DNA from: Sphagnum magellanicum
Lineage: Eukaryota > Streptophyta > Sphagnopsida > Sphagnales > Sphagnaceae
Direction: 5' to 3'
Assembly (NCBI GenBank): GCA_021904315.1
Contig: CM038908.1
Location: 13,102,501 to 13,166,500 of the forward strand
Length of the DNA: 64,000 bases
Shown: one piece after another, positions 47,770 to 60,560 of the stretch
Numbering within the stretch: position 1 is the first letter of the stretch
How the letters are laid out: the number at the start of each line of letters is the position of its first letter
Notes under the pieces: generated by a model
The model's input: only the letters and a program-made list of their open reading frames with translations
Told to the model about the DNA's origin: nothing
Database searches by the model: none
Translations under genes and position numbers: made by a program

Positions 47770-50748
47770 AGTAAGATTGTTCAAATAAGGTGACAAAAGA
47801 ATCTTTCACCATGAGATGCCACATTATTTTTTCAATTGTTAAATGTTGAATATTTGGTCCAAAACCTTTTAGTTGACTTATTGTAAAGGAAACAATCTTT
47901 TGGTTAAATTTACATTGATTTTTTATTCTATCTTACAGTGTAATGCATAATTGTTTTACAACATCCAAACCAATAAATGTCATGGAATCATCTTCCATTA
48001 CAACAGTTCGAACATCATTAACTTTTTATTGCTTGTATTTTTACATTTGACTTTGGTTATTATGCTTCTACTTTTCCATGTACCAAATGTTAAAAGTATT
48101 GTTTTCTTCCTCCCCTTCTTCCCTTCCTTCCTCCTTTCTCTTTTTTGATAGAGGGGTTTCGTTTTTGTAAAGCCTTAATATTCGTTTCCCTTTAGTAGAT
48201 CTTGTGGCTATGTTCATTTTGAAACCTTAACATTAGTAAATGCATAACAAAGTCAAAGAATGCGTAAGTGTCTTGATCTTCCATAATAAATTCTCACAAA
48301 ATGCACAACACATCAAAAATATCATGTTACATTAAAAATTATAGCAAATCACCCGTTTGTAAAATTGCATTCCAATAGTCACATGAGATTCATTGCTTTT
48401 GGATTGAAACTCTTGAATTGTTCTTGCATCGTGCAATCTCATTGTAGTCCAAAACAATATTGAATTTAATAAATCTCTCTCAATAATCACATGAAGCTTC
48501 AACATTAAATGCAGTCTTCAAATCAATGTTGCCTCATTTAGTGGGTACATATTGATGTTTTTAAACTGGCACGATTTGACTTTTCTTCAATTTTCTTTTT
48601 TATGCCACATACTGAACACCAATAGAGCTGCTCTTACATACTTCACACCAGCAATCATGCTTGATACGTAGATGTTCATCTTAGTCACAACAAATTGCTC
48701 TGTGGATGGAACTCAAATTGTTGGAAAAGCACGAAGTCTGGTGAGACAGTTGAGAGAGGAGACAGTCCCGTGAGACAAAAAGGAAGAGAGAGCGGATCTG
48801 TCCTTGGAAGTTGGAGCAGAGGCGAGGCTGCCCTTGGAGAAAATAAATACGGAAAAGAGGGGGAAAAAAAAGCTTGTTTTGATTGTTCGAGAGTTCTCTG
48901 CAACTAGTGGGTGACTAGGTACAATCCCAATAATTGTTTTTAATGAGGAAAATGTACAATCCATTAAATATGTCATTCGCCTACTTGTTAAGTACTCATG
49001 ACTCATGAGCAGTGCTTTTTCTTTTCCCAAATTTGTGACGTGCATAGCAATATTGTGCTGGTATATATGGTGCAACCTAGGGATATGATATTGGTATCAA
49101 TATGAGTATCGAAGAACCTACCATTCAGGTAGGGGTGTTGTACTGATACATAAGGTGCAATATGGGTATATGGTACTCATATCAATACAAATATTGAAGA
49201 ACATATTAGTCAAGTACCTGACTTATATCAGTATCAGGTTTATACCTACCATATACCAAGAAAAAATCAGACTTGAATCCAATTGCAGTACACGACAAAC
49301 ATGAAAGTCTTTTAAATGTACCCAATACCGGTACCTGCCAGGTATGAAAAAAAGAAAAAAAACCAATACTAGGACCAGTCTAATATTTTCAAGGTTGATA
49401 CCACTCCAACACTGGAACATAGGTGGGTTGGGGATCATCCATAAGAGGTCTTAGTCAAATTTGGCTACAGGAGGTTAAAGAGAAGGTTTTAAAAAAATAG
49501 GATTCGTCTTATATTTTGGCCACATGTTGGAACCAATGTTGTACAGAACTTGTTAAAGCTACCAAGGTACTATGACATTCATCTCAAGAAGCATATACAA
49601 TGTGTACATGAACAAATCTGGATTTGATTTGTCAAATAAGTGATTGCACCTAAGTTTAATACATTGAAAGGTCAAAGATGAATTAGATCATTTAAGTAGG
49701 TACCAAAATTATCTTTTATATGATGTAAACACCACATGTATATATTTGGTATGTTATTTCCTGAAGTTCGCACTTTGCATTGGGTCTAGGGTCTCGAAAA
49801 ACAACAATAAAGGTTTAGGGGTTCATGAAGTTTAGGGCTTAGGAGAGCCACAATCAAGATTAGGGTTTAGGATGCAACCATTTATTTTTGTTGCTTGAAT
49901 TGAACAAAAAGATATTAAAGCAACATTTTTCAATTCTTAATGCCAGTAGCATTCATGAACTCATATTTGTGTGCCTTGGTTGAGTGCAAATATGTTGTTG
50001 TGAAAATCTTGAAATGGGAAACTAAAAGCACATAGATTGAATTTTCATTCTATGTGAGATGGAGAGTTTTTACAACAAAAAAGCACAAACATGACAAGTC
50101 CGAAAAGTTTTTCTAGCTATCTAGGAAACTTTGAAACACACACCCATTATCCATGAACATTTTTATTATACAAATTTGAGTCTAATTCTGAGTTTAAACT
50201 GCTCTTCGCATCACCAAAAAGTCTGAAAAAGTTGGTTCATGATGCAAAAATAGTTTCGACCTGACATTTTTCCCCAGGATTCTGAGGCTGGTAAAAGGCA
50301 CAGGAAAGCCTAACACCTGCTGCTGTTGATTGGCTAGATAGTTTGATTGGTCCAGATAGGTGGCTTGCTATTACTAGTCTCCCCCTAGTCTCCCAGCTCA
50401 TTGCAGTCCGAGTTTTAGTTTTATGAGTGAGGTTGTAAATTAGTAAAAGACTAATCTTGGATGCGAGAAATATTTTTGCAGGGTTACATACTGAACACCA
50501 GTGCAGCTGCTCTAAGACCTGGCTCTTTCTGTGACCTCCAAGGTGTGTTATCCGTTTGTGATGCAATATTTTCTTCTACAATATTATGCCTTGAAACTCG
50601 AAACATAGGAGAAATCCGGCTCGACTCAACAGCGAGCTGATCCTGCTCTAGAACTTTATGCATCGTGTTCTATACTATATACCCATGAGATGTACAGATG
50701 CCTCACTATGCTGAGTTGAAGATAGTGATATCTCGAAGGCTAATAATA
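47770..50748. other. Intergenic; 3' flank of the CASP-like gene
   Basis: Two diverged ~60-bp copies at about 49069-49130 and 49160-49215 ('ggtgcaa..tgggtata.g.ta.t..tatcaata'). A ~30-bp match, 'acatactgaacaccaRtRNagctgctct', occurs at about 48610 and 50486. Open frames at 48685-49075 are on GC-richer sequence but have no recognisable domain. Confidence 0.5.
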
Positions 50749-51954
50749 TTACTTCATTTGAAAGAGGCGCCTCGCAGACAAGACAGAGGACACGGCTAGG
50801 AACAGGAACGCAACGAAGGAAAAGGCTAGAGCTGCTTGAGCTTTGGGGACATTGGTATATAGTTGAGGAGCTGTAATTGCTGTTCCAGCTGCACTTGCTG
50901 CAATTAACACGAACGCCAGCACCTATACACGACCCACATTTTCTGGAGTAAGCTTTGCAGTAGTATACAGAACTGTATTCATACATTCAGTGTTCAACTT
51001 CCTGACTCCTGATCTCGACTGATTCCTATCTAATTTCAGCATTGCAACGTCTGGATGTGCAGCATAGTGCAGTGACGATCTGGTATTTTTTGAAAAAAAA
51101 TTGGTTTGAAGATCTAGTGGGAGATTATAAGGATAAAGTACGGACTCTCACCAGATCGAAAACGAAGCTGATGATTGCGAGTGCTACAACCGGTTGTGGA
51201 TAAACTTTTCCGAGACCCAGGATGAAGCTTGTATGGATAAGTTGAACAATCGCGTAGAAGGTCACGATTACATTCACGGCCACCACGGCGCTGTAATATT
51301 CCTCGTCATCATCATCATCATACGCCAAGCCAGAGTTAGCAAAAAACATTTTTTTTAAAAACATTTTTTTGGAGTACTACAGTTAAGTCTCGAGATCTTA
51401 TATATGGGTTTCAATATTCAACCGCCATTTTCATCGCATCAATTCCCAGTTCAGGAACAGTGTGATAACAAACTACCAAAAAAGCTCACTTCGAGACTCA
51501 TCGAGCTTGATTCACCATGACTTGATAAAAAGAGAAAAATAAATTATATAGCTGAATCACATCGCAGGATGGTAGGCAATAGCGAGACATGCAGACGAAT
51601 AGCTATCTCACATGATGTGATTAAAAAAAGCAGTAGTACTACTCACTCGTAGGCTGCGAAACCGGAGAACGTAAGAGTCACGAAGTCCGTGAAAAGAGAA
51701 TCTGTTCCGTCTGATTCCTCGATCGTTTGACTCCACGACACCATGAGCCCAACGGCGATGAGAGAGAAGAGTATGGTGGCCACCCGCAGAACGATGCTGA
51801 CGCCGCCTAGGAGTCTCCCAGTTTTTGTGGACGTCGCTGTCACCGAGGCCGGTTGCGTGTACATCGGAGGGATCGTAGGGATCGTGCCGGCATACTTTTC
51901 CTGCGACTGTACATTCTGGTCGAAATACTCCGTGCTCCAAGCCGAATGCGCCAT
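50749..51954 (-). CDS. CASP-like protein (four-helix MARVEL-type membrane protein), 3 exons, 206 aa
   Basis: Member of the CASP-like (CASPL) family, plasma-membrane scaffold proteins related to those that define the Casparian strip domain. Exons: 51954-51647, 51290-51152 and 50922-50749 (stop TAA 50751-50749). Introns have gtgagt and gtgaga donors and ttacag and tatag acceptors, and the phases close to 206 residues. Four hydrophobic helices: about 51-73, 104-126, 135-161 and 179-198. The hallmark Arg in helix 1 (R57, in VLRVATILF) and Asp in helix 3 (D148, in FVFDLVLAF) are both present. The N-terminus (1-48) is cytosolic, Ser/Thr/Pro-rich. Length is typical for the family. The ATG at 51954 is the start of the only suitable frame. 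Exact subgroup and role (many CASPLs are not in endodermis, and seed-free plants lack a Casparian strip) are unknown. Confidence 0.94.
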
Positions 51955-52330
51955 GGAACCGAGTCCGGTGTTTCACAGGCTACCAGTACTGTCGTCTGCT
52001 CTTTCGGTCGAGATCTTCGGGTCCCTTCGCTTGCTGGCGTTGAAGAGCTGCTCTTACGGTCTGAACTTCTTCTAGCTTCTCTTCGAAGTCGGTAACTTAT
52101 GGTCTGAGCTGAGCTTTGGTGGAGCTTCAGGTCTTAGTGAGTCTCAGACCTTAAGTCACTAACGCCTCGAACCACCAGGCTCTTTTCTGTCTGTCGGTGT
52201 GTGTGTCTGTCTGTCCGTCTCTGTCCTGACTCCCAAGTAGATATTTTCTTTAATTTTAAATTTTAAAAATATTTTTGTGTGTAGTCTAAGTGATGATCAT
52301 CCATAAGTCACAGTTTAACCAAATTGGCTA
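51955..52330 (-). promoter_or_regulatory. Leader/promoter region of the CASP-like gene
   Basis: Immediately upstream of the ATG. Contains a tctgtctgtc / gtgtgtgtctgtctgtc microsatellite near 52187-52225, the likely 5' leader or core promoter. No TATA box can be fixed with confidence. Confidence 0.4.
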
Positions 52331-52444
52331 TAAACAGGATAAGTAGATGGATGTAGATGGTTAGTACATAGGTACTTGGATGTAGATGTAATTTGGCTAC
52401 CAGGTAAGTAGATAAATGTAGATGGTTAGTACATAGGTACTTGG
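52331..52444. repeat. 65-bp tandem duplication
   Basis: 'aagtagatggatgtagatgg' plus 'ttagtacataggtacttgg' occurs at 52341 and again from 52406 with few changes. Confidence 0.8.
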
Positions 52445-55400
52445 GCTAGGGAGTTGTTAATAGACTGGTAGTAAAAACTGTAACAGAGCTAACCACTGTG
52501 GTTAGCTAGGGAATTGCAACCCAATGGAAAGGTGTTTCTAGTCCACCCACCATCCATCCCTCCTGGTGCTCTTGTGGCTCTTAGTTCACTTCAGCTCACC
52601 AGCAGATGCTCTGCATCAACATGTAGTCTCCCTTACTGAGTTCGAGGACAGCTCTGAAAAAGAATAACTAACTAAATAAATGTGGGGAAGATTGGGAACC
52701 CTTACGAAGGACCCTGGGATAGAGTTCTTTGTCCTAAGAAGCTTAAGGAATGTGTATGTTCCCACGGAAAGTGGTGACAGAGAGAGATGTAAAATCTTGA
52801 ACTATTTTTTTCTGTTTACCTTGTGTCTGGATATGTGGAGTCCTTCAGCTGGCAAGTTGCCTTTCAATTCCATTCTAGAATGGAATTGGAAGGCAATGTG
52901 TCATTATAGTAAGTTTGGTTGTCTAAGACCTGCTTTACACTAGGCCATTGAGCCCTAGAGAGCGTTGGCCTGGCCACTCTCATGGCGACTACTTGTTGCA
53001 AACTTGAGTTCATATGAGTCCATATGAGTGTTTAGATTTGGTATTGTTGTGAGAAATGCCATTCACTGAAGTAGGGTTGAAAGCCAAAAGTTGAGGAGTA
53101 ACAAACTGCTTAATATTTTAAGTCGGTTGAGGGGGGGGGTTGTGTGGAGAAGGGGGAAATTTGAGGTTTGGGCACCTAACCTTTCCGAGAGTCATATCCA
53201 ACCCATTTCAAAAAGGAGGAAAGACCATCAATCCACACAGCTGTCCAGGGTGACAGCAGGTTCTCATCACTATGTCAGATGACACCATGAAACCCATTCA
53301 CTATGGTTGTGTGTGGGAAGCCACCCCTTGGCAAGAGTTAAGACCTTTTCAATTCAACACTTTGCCTTAGATACCACATACTCAAGTAACACATAGTGTT
53401 GTGAAGCTCCATTTTTTTTGGGTCACAAATTGCAACATTTCAACTCCATCATCCATCACTAGTTCAATCTTTTATGTCTAGTCACCTTTGTGGTTAAACG
53501 TTGTGAAACTGTTAGGGGGCTGATAAAGCTATAAATGATGACAGGGCCCTTGAAGAGTGCCAATAACAAGAAATTACTTTTTTCATTGGTCAAGCATAAT
53601 GGTTGGCCCAGATGATGAGCCTTAAATAGTCAATCACTTTGTAGAGTTCATTTTTGCAGGTTTATGGGTGGGAATGGGGAGAAACTAATGAATTTATTGG
53701 TTGGATGTGCTAAGTATTGATAGAGGGTGAAATGAACATTGGCCTTGGTCAAGATCTAAGGAATTAAAATCCAGTGGATTGTTGGAGCTAATCTCAGTTA
53801 CTCGAAAAGCTGGATGGCAAGAAATCCTAGAGAAACAATACTCCCCCTTCCAAGAGCCATCCAAAAATTGTGTGTTTCTTGAATTTGTATCACAATGTGA
53901 AATCCAAAACTAAATTCAAAAGATTTCGGACCAAAGCTTTGGGCTAGGGGGTTGTCTTCTAGCATAGTAGTTAGTGTCTTTGTTGCACAATTCTCTTTTT
54001 GTAAACCCTTTTAATGTCCTGGGCAATGGAAAAAGCTTGGTAAAGTGCAATTAAGGAGCCTCAAATAAGAAAAGGAGGATAAAACAAGAGGGGAAAAAGG
54101 GATGCTTGCTTACAAATTAAGGCACTATATCGTCCCCATCTCCTTTTAAGGGCTGCCTCTGAGTCATCACAATTTGTGAAGATCTGCTTTGATGAGAGAG
54201 GGAGCAGTCTACTGTAAGAGAAGAGAACAAAGGCGAGATCTCCTCCCCTCCACATTCCATTGTTATAATAAAGCCTTGATCCAACATCCAAAATTGATTT
54301 AAAAGATGCATAAATAAATAATCCAACTCATAGGTTGAGCCCACGAAGTTGGGTCTCCATTCCTCAAGGGTTCCTTTTTCATGAATTAACCCAAGAATTT
54401 GGTGCCAAAATAGACACAGGAAGGCAGGTAGGCAGCCACTTCATTCTTGGACTTGAGCCCTAATGTAAAGCCAACTCGCCCAACTTTGAACTATGTCAAT
54501 ACAACAGCTCCTTTTTGAGTTGATCCCATTGTTGGGCTCTTGCATTTAGGAGGCCCAATGTAGTCACATCAAATGATTTTTTTTTCTCATTTAGGTGTGT
54601 ACACATTTGAAATTTTACTTCTCATAGGTACTTCATGTGTGGGGGGGTAAGGATCGAGAATAGGCCATTCTCAGAATGAGGGTCCAGTGCAAGTTGTGAG
54701 ACAAGGTCCTTATGTGGCATAAAGATTGGGGAGAATTTTCACCAGATGTGATTCATTTTGAAAAACAGGGTAGGCACTTGACCTATAATCTTCCTTTTTT
54801 GAATCTACCTCATGCACAAGGTGCCATCCTTCATCGAGGCTGAAATTTTACCAATGGCAAGGGACCCTCTCTAGAAAAATTCTATGAGTTCTTTACATTA
54901 GGTGTACTATCTTCGTTTGACTTCACATTAGTGAATTGGTGGTTCATTCTGGCGAGTCCTGTGTGGGTTCTGGCTGTTCCAGTGTAGATTAGCACCAAGA
55001 GTCTGAAGTAGGGTGGTGAATTTATGAGAATCTGGAACCACCCAAAGATTTGCTGGAAAGCCTGAGCAACTTCAGCAATCCTTGCCAGATAATTGATTGT
55101 TCTCTAGTTCTAGCATATGGGCATGCTCAGCTTGTGATGTATTGTATACCTTGCACTAGCATTCAACTTTGTTCATTCGTTTTAAGGCTTCTCATGATGG
55201 TTCTCATAATGGTGCTTGATGTTGAGTGGATTTACCAACTCTTCAGAAACTTGGGTTTGGCAACATTTTGGCTTCTGTTTGTTGCAAAATGCTGTTCACT
55301 CTTCACTAGAAAATCCTTGGTTGTCAACATTTTTGGACTGAGTTTAGTTGCTGTAAACTGTTCCTGTGATATTCAGTGTCTTTTTTCTAATGGCGAAATT

Positions 55401-56896
55401 TTGCATCCTGGCTGGAAGAAAAGGCAATATGACTCATACAAAACATTCTTTTGGAAAAATGGGCCCACTTTTGCCAGGTTTCAAGGATTTTTTTTTGAAA
55501 TTGCCAGATTTAGAAAATGGATTCTACATAGTATCTAAATCTTTTTGAATGGAGTCCAGCCTTTTTCTTTTCATGGTGAATATTTTTTTCAAAATGGTGA
55601 ATTTTTTGTGTGTTTTCAGGTTGCCAGATTTTGGAAAAAATCAATTTGAAATGAATTGCCAGATTCTGTATTAGGTTCCAATAGAAAGGTGACAACATTT
55701 TTTTGTTTTCATGTTTTGTTTATAGCAAGATTTGACTAAATCTTTTTATGGATGATCACCAATCCAGCTACCTCACAAAACAAAATTTTAAAAACCGCTG
55801 AATTGGAGTCCCTGTGCTCAAGCCGTGGTGTGAATCTCTCAAGTGGGTTGGGTTGTTGGCATCTGTACAGCAGACTTAAGAGGATGCAAAAGTCTTTGTT
55901 TAATGAAATGGGCAAAGTACTCTTTTACATCATGTCACTTGTAAGACAATGATGATGAGCACTTGACGAGCAGAGGTATGATACACTGTGGTTGAGTGGC
56001 CATGGTGGTAATAAGATTTCATAACCAAAGTATGGAGCATCTTGCTAACGTGGCAGCATGCCAGTGGACAAGAGCTCCTCAATTATATCATGTATCCTGC
56101 TGCTGAATGACAATTTCTTGCCTCGCTAATACTTTTTTGGTCTTTCATGGTCACAAGTTGGTTGAACCTTGTAACTCACCCTATTCCATGTCCCATACCC
56201 TGTAAGCTTTGCAATTGGTTAAGTCCGATAACCAGCTCAAGCATGCTGGTTACCATGAACAATCTCGACACTCACACACCTCAACTATTCACATGCTCTC
56301 ATTGGCAATCTAGTCCAAAAGGTTTGACAATTGAGGCTTCTAGTTGAGCACTACCTTACAAAATGTTAAATTTGACAAGGTTCTTCAAGGCCATTCATTT
56401 ATTGTTGGGCATATAATTCTTCTTCTTCTTTTCTTTGGTCATAATGCACACATTGCAAGAGAGGACTTTTCTATAGGAGCTTATGCCAATGTAGTTGCAA
56501 CTTGAAATTGATGCACAGCCCAGCACCTAAGCTCATCACAACAAGAAGTACCTACAACATACCCCAAGAAGTACTGCAGCCTTTGATGTGGGTCACTACC
56601 CTTCAGTCACCTGTTCATGAGGGAATGGGAAGTCTGGATGAAGAGGACCATGTACAAGACAATGAAGATGCAAGCAGAAGCTCACCATCAATCAAGTATT
56701 GTGAGTTTTGGTTGTATACCTATGGGTGAATTCATGGTCTAAATTCATATAGAACTGAGAATCTTAGTTGCCCTAAATTTATATATAGAGTAACTGAAAA
56801 TATATGCTTAAATTATATATATTACGCTAAAGCATGGGGAGAAAATCTGTAGTGTATTTGGAGGGCTCTGTATATCCATCAATTTCCCTCCTTCAA
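52445..56896. other. Intergenic, no supported gene
   Basis: Holds the palindrome at 52859-52894. The longest frame (55050-55538, 162 codons, plus) is Leu/Phe/Cys-rich without a recognisable domain or codon pattern, and overlaps loose repeats of 'ttgccagattt' (55480-55670). No tRNA or other RNA gene seen. Confidence 0.5.
52859..52894. repeat. Palindrome
   Basis: The central 24 bp (52865-52888, caattccattct then agaatggaattg) are perfectly self-complementary. The arms extend to 36 bp (gcctt/aaggc) with one mismatch pair. Confidence 0.95.
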
Positions 56897-56960
56897 AGTG
56901 GGAGGGTTCTTACACCTATAAGTAGGTATAATTTCTCTCCCAATATTGAGGAGGAGGCAA
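56897..56960. repeat. Interspersed repeat family 2, copy 3
   Basis: 'gtgggagggttcttacacctataagtaggtataatttctctccc' matches copies at 4437 and 9262. It lies about 80 bp upstream of a family-1 MITE. Confidence 0.5.
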
Positions 56961-57038
56961 AATGTCCCTCCCAATCCTATACCTCATGATCTGCATATGC
57001 TTGGTTCATGATAAATTTTGCCTCATGCTCTAAGATAG

Positions 57039-57143
57039 GTAAAGCCCAAGGGTGGGGCACGTTCCCAAAATGCTGGGCTGGATTTGACTATCTCCTTATC
57101 TGATGCCCCTTGTTTAGAGAATGCTCCCATCCTAGGGCTTTAC
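57039..57143. mobile_element. MITE-like element, family 1, copy A (best preserved)
   Basis: 105 bp. Left end gtaaagcccaagggtgggg; right end, inverted, gtaaagccctaggatggga: about 20-bp terminal inverted repeats with three or four mismatches. Interior non-coding. Confidence 0.7.
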
Positions 57144-58150
57144 CCTACACTGAAAATCATAGTTAGCCTAAATTCAAGTATTGGTATTCAGCTGTTGCTG
57201 ATGAACAACAATAGTTTTCAGGTTTGAGCAAGGGTCAATATCCCTGGCACACAGGGTATTGGAAAACAGATTCTACACTTCAACACATACATATGACTAG
57301 TGGAATTGTGCATTAGTCACTCATGTGATTTCATCTCTGGTTGGAGTTGGTCACTGGTCATTTTCTCAGTGTTGTCCAGGTTTGCCCTAGTTTACCAACC
57401 TTGTTTTGGTGATTGTTTGAAATATCTTAGGATTGGACTTGATCAAGTGTGAGCATGGACAATAATTTGAACATCCGGCACTCTACAGGATGATTGGGCA
57501 CTTTAATTGAAAGATTCTAAAGGGTGAAAACATGTTAAAGTGTAACACTTTTTAGGGATAGTGTACTATGCATTCACCCTCAAGGACATGAGCGAAGAAA
57601 GAAATAAAAGACTATTAAGATTAATTTAACAAATGTGATAATGGATGTTGTCAATTGGGTAACACAATGTAAGTGAATTGACTTTGGACTAGGAAATGAT
57701 ATTATGGTTTTCACACTTTGAATTTTATCCATTATAGAAAAAAGATTTTAACAAGTCAAGGAACTATTTTCTCTTAGTTAGAATTGAAGTGAATGTCCAT
57801 AATCATACAAATCATAAATTCTTGCAATGGAGGGAACTTTTGCAAAAAGCACATCATTGTGCACATTTATGTTGTCAACTTTGTCTCTTCTAATTTTATT
57901 TTTGTTGTGCCCCTTTTGTGTTAATTAGGAATTGAAGCCTAACCTTCGAACATGTGCAGCTAGGGCTTTCGCCCCTTTGCCTTAGTTCCAATGTCATCAA
58001 AAATGATTTGTGCATTATAAACCTTGCATCCTTTAGATTCAAATTCCTCCTATTTGAACACCTTGTTGGATTTTTAATTAGACACAAATGTGGAACTTTC
58101 CATGAATTTTTTTAGGTTAGCTTTCTTGCACATGTTCCATTTGTTTGAAG
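57144..58150. other. Intergenic, upstream of the LINE remnant
   Basis: No endonuclease domain or other coding was recognised here, so the LINE is probably 5'-truncated or too decayed to read. Confidence 0.5.
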
Positions 58151-58179
58151 TAGTTTGTCAAACATTGTCTTTGAACATT

Positions 58180-60560
58180 TTCGAGATTCTTTTGACTCTA
58201 AGATCCAATTAATGGTTTCATTTAACTTCATCAATTAAATTCCCATGTGGCCACAAGCCACATCCCATAGTTTGTGCTTGCATTCTTGGTGTTGTTAGGT
58301 TTTGGTTTTAGTTAAACCTTTAAATGGCATTTGGTTAATTGTAATGGGTGAGGTGCTTTATAACATGGTTAGTAGGGCTTTATGTCTATAGTTTCATAAC
58401 ATGTTTTCTTTTCACCTATCATCACATCAGTTTGACATGGCAATTAAGGGTGGCTATAAGGCAATGGTCCATGGTATTTAATGTGCTTTGGATGTTCATC
58501 TTGATTAAGTGGTGCTTTAGGTGGATGTATTGAATGCCTTCAACACCATCTCACTTATGGCCATCTTATAGGAACTTTGAACAACAAAAGGTTAGTTGTT
58601 TCAACTTTTCCTTTTTTTTGTTCCTTTTATGCCTTTCAACATTCTTTGTTTTTCAACCATCAGTTCCTTTTGGGAGATTTATTTATCATCCTTTCATTTG
58701 TGAACACATGTTCTAGTGACTCCCTTATCGGGCCTCTTTTTGCACTCATTCATTTTCTTGTGTGTTGTTTTTCAAGCATTTTTCCCTCTTATCTTTTCTC
58801 TTTTTTAACTAATGACACCCATATCTTTGCCCATGCCCATGTTATTCCCTTTGCCTTCAACCATTTTGTCTTCCTATTGGCTTTTGTTGGGGTTGGTTGT
58901 TCAACTTCAAAAGTGATAATCTTGGGCCCTTCTAGCTTGCCTCCCAAGTTTGCCCTCGTAACTAGTTTTTATTGCCCCATCAACGAAATTAGAATCTTAA
59001 ACATCCCTTTTGGTTTTGGTTATTTCTCCTCACCCTTTTTATAATAGGTTTTGGATGAGGATGTTCATCATGTTAATGCACTCCTAAAGCTAGGGGATGT
59101 CCAAATAACATTTGCGATCCTTTATGAATGTTTCGTTCAAAGGTCTTTTTATTTAATCCATTATTAATTCTAGCTTCTTTTGGGTTTTCAGGATCAATTT
59201 GCCTATTTTGAATCGACTTTATTAAAAGTTTCTAAAAGGTTTTTGGGCTTGGGTTCTTTTGAGTGCCTTCAAGTTCCATTAGCTTGATAACAAGTTTGTT
59301 TCCCCATTTCTATTGGAGAATTAGGTTTCATTTCTACAAAAAGCATTATTCGAACAACCTATTTTAGGGAATTAGGTTATTGTTGCCCTTGTCATTACCT
59401 CTAGGTTCCTATTGGACTCTCACCCATTCTTATTAAAAACAACAAGAATAAATAATTCAAGTTCACTATCCTTCCAAGCCCATTTGAAATTGACATAGGA
59501 ACTTTTTCCTCCAATGGTGGTGTTGTGCATACCCCCTTTTGAATAATTGATAGAAAGAATAACAAATCGACTTCAAGAGAATATTTCAGAGATATTGCAT
59601 GACCATTCTTTTTCTAACATCATTTCTTATTTGCATTGGGTGCACTTAAAATATTATGCAAGGTTAGGTGTGGGTGCATGGCTATTTGTTCATCCAATGT
59701 TCTTTTTTTTTTATTAACTTTAGAGGTTTTTTCTAATGCGTTGCACACTTTGTTGGGCCTCCCCCATCCCTTAGCCCTTGATTTGTCCCATTGCATTTGT
59801 GGTCAACCTTTGGACCCTATTGGGATGCATTTTTTTCCCATATGTTGTGCAAGATGCCTTTGCATCTATCATGAGGGATATGGGGTTTCATGTTTTATGT
59901 GAACAAACCCATGTTTTTTCGTCGCATATTTTTCAATCTTCACATTAACAGGTTAACATTGTGGTTTCAATGGATGACATTCAGATGTTGGTTAACATCA
60001 TCATCATTAACCCCACTCGAACAAAACAGGTTTTACGGATAACTCTTTCTATCTCGTGGGGTTTCCACTACAGTTACAACTCAAATTAAGGATGACGTTT
60101 ATCACAATCGACACCCAATGAACTAATTTCTCCTTCTAACCATAAAAGCCTTCGAGTATTTGCATTAGCAAGCCAACCATTTTCTTCATCAATGTGATAA
60201 CATAATATGGAGTGTGAAGGGCTCTAGAAGCCCTCCTCTTTTGATTTTGTGTTCATTTTATAGATAAAGGGTGTTGGTGGCATTGCAATGAGCATAAGCA
60301 ACCTTTATTTTGAAATGTGTTATTACTATAAGTGAGGGCTCTTCTAGGCTAAGTGTTCTTTCAAGTGTTTTTCCCCACTTTTTATTTGATATGTTCCTTG
60401 TAACTAAGGGAGGTTTGAGTACTTGATTTGTTCATGTTCCATTTGCGGTCCACTTTCATTAGTGGTTTTTTCTTTTTGCATGGACTTGGGTCCATCCATC
60501 TCGTCCCTTTTCCTCCCCTATTTTGGGTGTTTTGTTTTATTAATATTTAATAGGTTTTCA
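58180..60560 (+). pseudogene. Non-LTR (LINE-type) reverse transcriptase remnant
   Basis: Plus-strand sequence reads, across several frames, as a non-LTR reverse transcriptase. Near 58290-58340: LVKPLNGIWLIVMGE (fingers). Near 58430-58560: FDMAIKGGYKAMVHGI, then VDVLNAFNTIS, motif A with its Asp. Near 58630-58760: FYAFQHSLFFNH and DSLIGPLFALIHF (motif B). Near 58805: LTNDTHIFAHA at the position of the ADD-box (motif C), with one catalytic Asp replaced by Asn. Thumb region near 59050-59290: DVHHVNALLKLGDVQ; FAYFESTLLKVSKRFLG. C-terminal Cys/His region near 59750-59900: LGLPHPLALDL, CICGQPLDPIG. In-frame stops and frame changes are numerous, so it is inactive. No upstream endonuclease and no clear poly-A tail were found. 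The family appears to be the plant/algal LINE group with the CxCG...D..G.H C-terminal motif; this rests on recalled motifs. Confidence 0.8.

Noticed and set aside
50675-50986. 103-codon Ser/Cys-rich minus-strand frame
   Set aside because: It is the wrong frame across CASP-like exon 3. The spliced frame gives the conserved fourth membrane helix.
55050-55538. 162-codon plus-strand frame with hydrophobic stretches
   Set aside because: Hydrophobic Leu/Phe content follows from T-rich DNA. No family resemblance, no partner exons, and it overlaps loose repeats.
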